From an uncultured Clostridium sp. (GTDB taxonomy: Bacteria; Bacillota; Clostridia; TANB77; CAG-508), in contig USJU01000056.1 of NCBI GenBank assembly GCA_900555085.1, positions 1-9,367 on the forward strand: a stretch of 9,367 nt of DNA, in the 5' to 3' direction. Below, one piece after another: positions 7,760 through 9,367 of the stretch (position 1 is its first letter; each line of letters begins with the position of its first letter). Below the pieces are notes generated by a model. That model was given only the letters and a program-made list of their open reading frames with translations. It ran no database searches and was not told the DNA's origin. A program made the position numbers and the translations under genes.

Positions 7760-7788
7760 TTGTTTTTATATTAAAAATACTGTATATT
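7760..7788 (+). promoter_or_regulatory. promoter of the small hydrophobic peptide gene
   Basis: TTGTTT at 7760-7765 is followed by a 17-base spacer and TATATT at 7783-7788, a good housekeeping-sigma match. The predicted start is near 7795, giving a leader of about 80 bases before the peptide ATG. Its -10 and leader resemble those of the opposing antisense promoter. Confidence 0.65.
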
Positions 7789-7829
7789 AGTAAACATAGG
7801 AAATAAACTAACAAGCAGATGTGTGTTGC

Positions 7830-7870
7830 CACTTTACTACATAGTTTCTAACTATGAGAAAGTGAGGTGG
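7830..7870 (+). promoter_or_regulatory. leader hairpin touching the Shine-Dalgarno site of the small peptide
   Basis: The inner stem CATAGTT/AACTATG (7840-7846 with 7850-7856) has a 3-base loop. The outer stem CACTTT/AAAGTG pairs 7830-7835 with 7859-7864. The Shine-Dalgarno sequence GAGGTGG (7864-7870) begins at the last base of the outer stem and is 5 bases from the ATG. The structure could limit ribosome access or stabilise the message. Confidence 0.65.
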
Positions 7871-7875
7871 TGTTT

Positions 7876-7980
7876 ATGGTAGAATTTTTACTATTCCTAG
7901 TTATAGGATTTATGATTTCAATAACTATAAACGTAGCCTTATTGACAATTATATACATAATGTGGACGAATAAGGAATAA
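7876..7980 (+). CDS. 34-residue hydrophobic peptide, candidate type I toxin
   Basis: The peptide begins MVEFLLFLVIGF and ends YIMWTNKE. It has a single hydrophobic segment from about residue 4 to 29 and a short charged tail, so it should insert in the membrane. Length, layout and the Asn-Val-x-Leu-Leu-x-Ile type middle resemble Firmicute type I toxins such as BsrG/TxpA and the holin-like toxin group. This likeness is by eye only. GAGGTGG sits 5 bases before the ATG, a strong site for so small a frame. The gene has its own promoter at 7760-7788, a structured leader, and a hairpin terminator starting 4 bases after the stop. A perfect-consensus promoter on the other strand faces it. If real, overexpression would probably depolarise or damage the membrane. 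It could instead be a small membrane regulator. Confidence 0.7.
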   Translation: MVEFLLFLVIGFMISITINVALLTIIYIMWTNKE

Positions 7981-8069
7981 ATAAAAACACTACATTTTGC
8001 TTTGGTACTGCAATGTAGTGTTTTGCTAATTTTATTGGCAACATACATTCTGTATGTTTGTTTCCTATA
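7977..8069 (-). ncRNA. predicted antisense RNA opposing the small peptide gene (candidate antitoxin)
   Basis: The perfect-consensus promoter at 8075-8103 should start an RNA near 8068-8069. It would begin with a tight stem-loop, AACATACA-GAA-TGTATGTT (8058 to 8040), and end about 90 bases on in a 13-bp hairpin followed by TTTTTATTTATT. It is complementary to the 3' end of the peptide message over the terminator region, like the RatA and SR4 antitoxin RNAs. It carries no credible reading frame with a ribosome binding site. The ends are predicted, not measured. Confidence 0.6.
7984..8024. terminator. bidirectional intrinsic terminator between convergent transcripts
   Basis: AAAACACTACATT at 7984-7996 pairs perfectly with AATGTAGTGTTTT at 8012-8024 around a 15-base loop. 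On the minus strand it ends in TTTTTATTTATT, a good terminator tail. On the plus strand the tail is TTTTGCTAATTTT, which is weaker. It begins right after the peptide stop codon and would end both the peptide message and the antisense RNA. Confidence 0.85.
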
Positions 8070-8074
8070 TTTTT

Positions 8075-8103
8075 ATTATATCTACATTTTATTTTTTTGT
8101 CAA
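8075..8103 (-). promoter_or_regulatory. perfect-consensus promoter of the antisense RNA
   Basis: On the minus strand TTGACA (8098-8103) is separated by exactly 17 bases from TATAAT (8075-8080). Both hexamers match the housekeeping consensus completely. It points into the peptide locus and is predicted to be stronger than the peptide promoter. It lies 27 bases beyond the stop codon at 8130. Confidence 0.8.
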
Positions 8104-8129
8104 ATAATTTTTCTGTAATTTCTTGTTTT

Positions 8130-8396
8130 CTAATTATTCTTTTTTAATTCTGCTAGTATTGCTTTCTTTTTGTTAACTCTATCTTCATAGAATTTTTCTA
8201 ATAGTTTCAATCTATCTAATGATAATTTTTCCAAAATTGTTTCGTCTTTTTCTATTTTCTTTAAAAATTCTTCTTTCTTTATTTCATTGTTTATTTCTGA
8301 AAAGTCTACTTCTGTTTTTATGTTTTCTTTAAAGTTGCTTTTATCTACAATATTTTCTTCTTTTTCTTGTTTTTCAATTTTTTGTTGTTTCCATAT
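8130..8396 (-). pseudogene. startless C-terminal fragment of an unknown charged helical protein
   Basis: This minus-strand frame is open for 88 codons and ends in TAG at 8130-8132. A stop just upstream at 8397-8399 closes it, and it contains no ATG. The translation is strongly amphipathic and rich in Lys, Glu, Ile and Leu, for example KKEEFLKKIEKDETILEKLS and DRLKLLEKFYEDR, and it ends AILAELKKNN. Codon use is as AT-rich as in the fatty-acid genes. Its first 17 codons overlap, in another frame, the tail of the gene to the right. The pattern suggests the natural end of a longer gene whose 5' part was replaced at about 8385-8400. I do not recognise the family. Confidence 0.6.
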
Positions 8397-9367
8397 TTAA
8401 TCCGGAAGCCTGTAACTCCGGCAGTCTTTGTTAATGTAAGTTTGATTTTCTTACCCTTTGCATTTTTTGCTGTTTTAATTTTTACAGTACCTACAGGTGG
8501 ATTTTGTGGTGACTTAATAGCATTCTTTAATGCTGTTGCTGCACTGTTTACTGTTGCCTGTGAAGGATTATACTGTGATGCAACTGTTGCTGCCTGACTA
8601 TATGCAGCATTTACATTAGGATATACTGTCCAATAGTCTTTGTTGCTATTTACATCACCTGCTACTCTAAGTAATTCTGTCTTGTCTGCCAAATTGATTT
8701 TTGAAACACCTGTTGCCTGGTAAGTATCAATTCCTACATCAGCACCATAACCAAATAAAGTAAACATTACTCTGATTACATCACCATTCTTTACTGTTAC
8801 TTTATCTCCTGACTGGTAGATGTTTCTTACTGTTGGGTTTGTGCTGTCCTTGCCGTCTTCTCTGTTAAATGTCTTACCACTATATACTGCACTGTTATTT
8901 ACAGTAAATACCCAACCTGACATTCTCCAGTAATCACCTTCTCCAAGAGCTGTATCTGAATTACCAAGATTCTTGTTTGTATTTGGTGCACTAATGCCTT
9001 TTCCTTCGTGAAGTAATCCATCATCCTGACCAATATATGAATAAGTATATACATCCTGCATATTGGCAATTTCATTAGGTATGTTTGCCACTCTGCTATT
9101 GTCTGCACCAAGAATTGATGTTAAGTACCAACCACTTGATGTTGTATAATCATAATTTAATGAATGATCATTCATGTAACGGTCAATAACTGTTTTTACT
9201 GTATCACCATTGTTAATTGTCACCTGAACAGGTTCAGTATAAAGTCCCTGACCTATTGATAATTTTTCGACAGTAAGTGTAACTTTACCTGTTGAAGCTG
9301 CTTTTGTTTCCTTAGGCATTACAACAATTGATGTTGCCATAAGAGCTACACTTAATACTACTGATAA
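8345..9367 (-). CDS. secreted DUF4430-like surface protein, partial and probably truncated at its C-terminus
   Basis: The frame is open to the right window edge, so the true start is outside. The first visible residues, LSVVLSVALMATSIVVMP, are the hydrophobic core of a signal peptide, with likely cleavage near ETKAA. ATG 9340 lies inside that core and is not the start. The mature part resembles the DUF4430/transcobalamin-C-like fold: VTINNGDTVKTVIDRYM, then SGWYLTSI, YWRMSGWVFTVNN and VTVKNGDVIRVMFTLFGYGADVG. An Ala/Ser-rich helical stretch follows (about 40 residues), and then the beginning of a repeat-like domain, KGKKIKLTLTKTAGVTGFRIKYG. The last dozen residues are almost all Lys and Asn before TAG 8345. 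Base composition is higher than to the left (23 G+C of 60 at 8701-8760), so the final domain is probably cut. Function is probably extracellular binding; the ligand is unknown. Confidence 0.65.
   Translation of the reverse strand, partial: LSVVLSVALMATSIVVMPKETKAASTGKVTLTVEKLSIGQGLYTEPVQVTINNGDTVKTVIDRYMNDHSLNYDYTTSSGWYLTSILGADNSRVANIPNEIANMQDVYTYSYIGQDDGLLHEGKGISAPNTNKNLGNSDTALGEGDYWRMSGWVFTVNNSAVYSGKTFNREDGKDSTNPTVRNIYQSGDKVTVKNGDVIRVMFTLFGYGADVGIDTYQATGVSKINLADKTELLRVAGDVNSNKDYWTVYPNVNAAYSQAATVASQYNPSQATVNSAATALKNAIKSPQNPPVGTVKIKTAKNAKGKKIKLTLTKTAGVTGFRIKYGNNKKLKNKKKKKIL

Larger units (their letters stand above)
7783..8080. repeat. imperfect inverted repeat of promoter -10 and leader flanking the small-peptide locus
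   Basis: The left arm (7783-7831) and the reverse complement of the right arm (8036-8080) share, in order, a -10 box, an ATAGGAAAYAAAC block and an ATGTRTGTTGCCA block. The second block is at 7796-7808 on the left and 8056-8068 on the right. The third is at 7819-7831 and 8036-8048. Each 13-base block matches at 12 positions. As a result the two convergent transcripts would begin with nearly the same sequence. A long read-through sense RNA could pair its two ends. Both -35 boxes lie just outside. Confidence 0.75.

Noticed and set aside
7819..7851. 10-codon reading frame in the leader of the small peptide (ATGTGTGTTGCC...)
   Set aside because: No good Shine-Dalgarno sequence precedes it; the ATG belongs to the inverted-repeat block that is also present at the other end, where it is not in a coding context.
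7848..8048. 66-codon minus-strand reading frame opposite the small peptide
   Set aside because: It has no ribosome binding site, runs through the terminator hairpin that should end the antisense RNA, and its sequence is simply the reverse of the peptide gene and leader.
7783..8080. Small transposable element (MITE) bounded by inverted repeats
   Set aside because: The repeats are imperfect, contain promoter boxes rather than clean ends, and I see no target-site duplication outside them; a regulatory explanation fits better.
8899..9111. 70-codon minus-strand frame inside the DUF4430-like gene
   Set aside because: It is a shifted frame of a longer gene with clear domain and signal-peptide features.
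9338..9340. ATG 9340 as the start of the DUF4430-like gene
   Set aside because: The same frame continues upstream with hydrophobic signal-peptide residues to the window edge, and no ribosome binding site precedes this ATG.

Overview
The window looks like chromosomal DNA of a low-GC Firmicute, most likely a clostridium-type anaerobe. The coding sequence is very AT-rich (for example 11 G+C in the 60 bases at 5701-5760). Genes have AGGAGG-type ribosome binding sites, and the type II fatty-acid synthesis genes follow the clostridial order fabD-fabG-fabF-accB-fabZ-accC. No species can be named from the sequence alone.

Positions 104-7662 hold one tightly packed minus-strand operon, read from right to left. 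It runs: an AMP-forming acyl-CoA/acyl-ACP synthetase, a one-domain biotin protein ligase (birA), fabD, fabG, fabF, accB, fabZ, accC. Together these make malonyl groups (AccC carboxylates biotin on AccB, and BirA attaches that biotin), load them (FabD), and elongate, reduce and dehydrate the acyl chain (FabF, FabG, FabZ). The synthetase at the head may recycle or import free fatty acids. No accD, accA, acpP, fabH or enoyl reductase gene is visible. The 103 bases after accC hold no recognisable gene start. Two starts are corrected here: the synthetase begins at ATG 7662, not TTG 7674, and FabZ at ATG 1885, not GTG 1894. A perfect 30-nt palindrome (7708-7737) sits just upstream of the operon and is a candidate operator and/or terminator.

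Positions 7760-8103 hold the most interesting part: a compact locus that looks like a type I toxin-antitoxin module. A 34-residue hydrophobic peptide (7876-7980, +) has a good Shine-Dalgarno sequence behind a leader hairpin. It is driven by a TTGTTT-N17-TATATT promoter. A perfect-consensus promoter (TTGACA-N17-TATAAT) fires towards it from the right, and a 13-bp symmetric terminator hairpin lies where the two transcripts meet. The two promoter/leader segments are imperfect inverted copies of one another.

Positions 8130-9367 contain an apparent junction. The left side (8130-8396) is the AT-rich, startless C-terminal end of an unknown charged helical protein. The right side is a more GC-rich, partly different-looking gene for a secreted DUF4430-like protein. 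It runs off the right edge and is cut off near 8400 in the middle of what looks like its C-terminal domain. This is either a real recombination scar or an assembly chimera.
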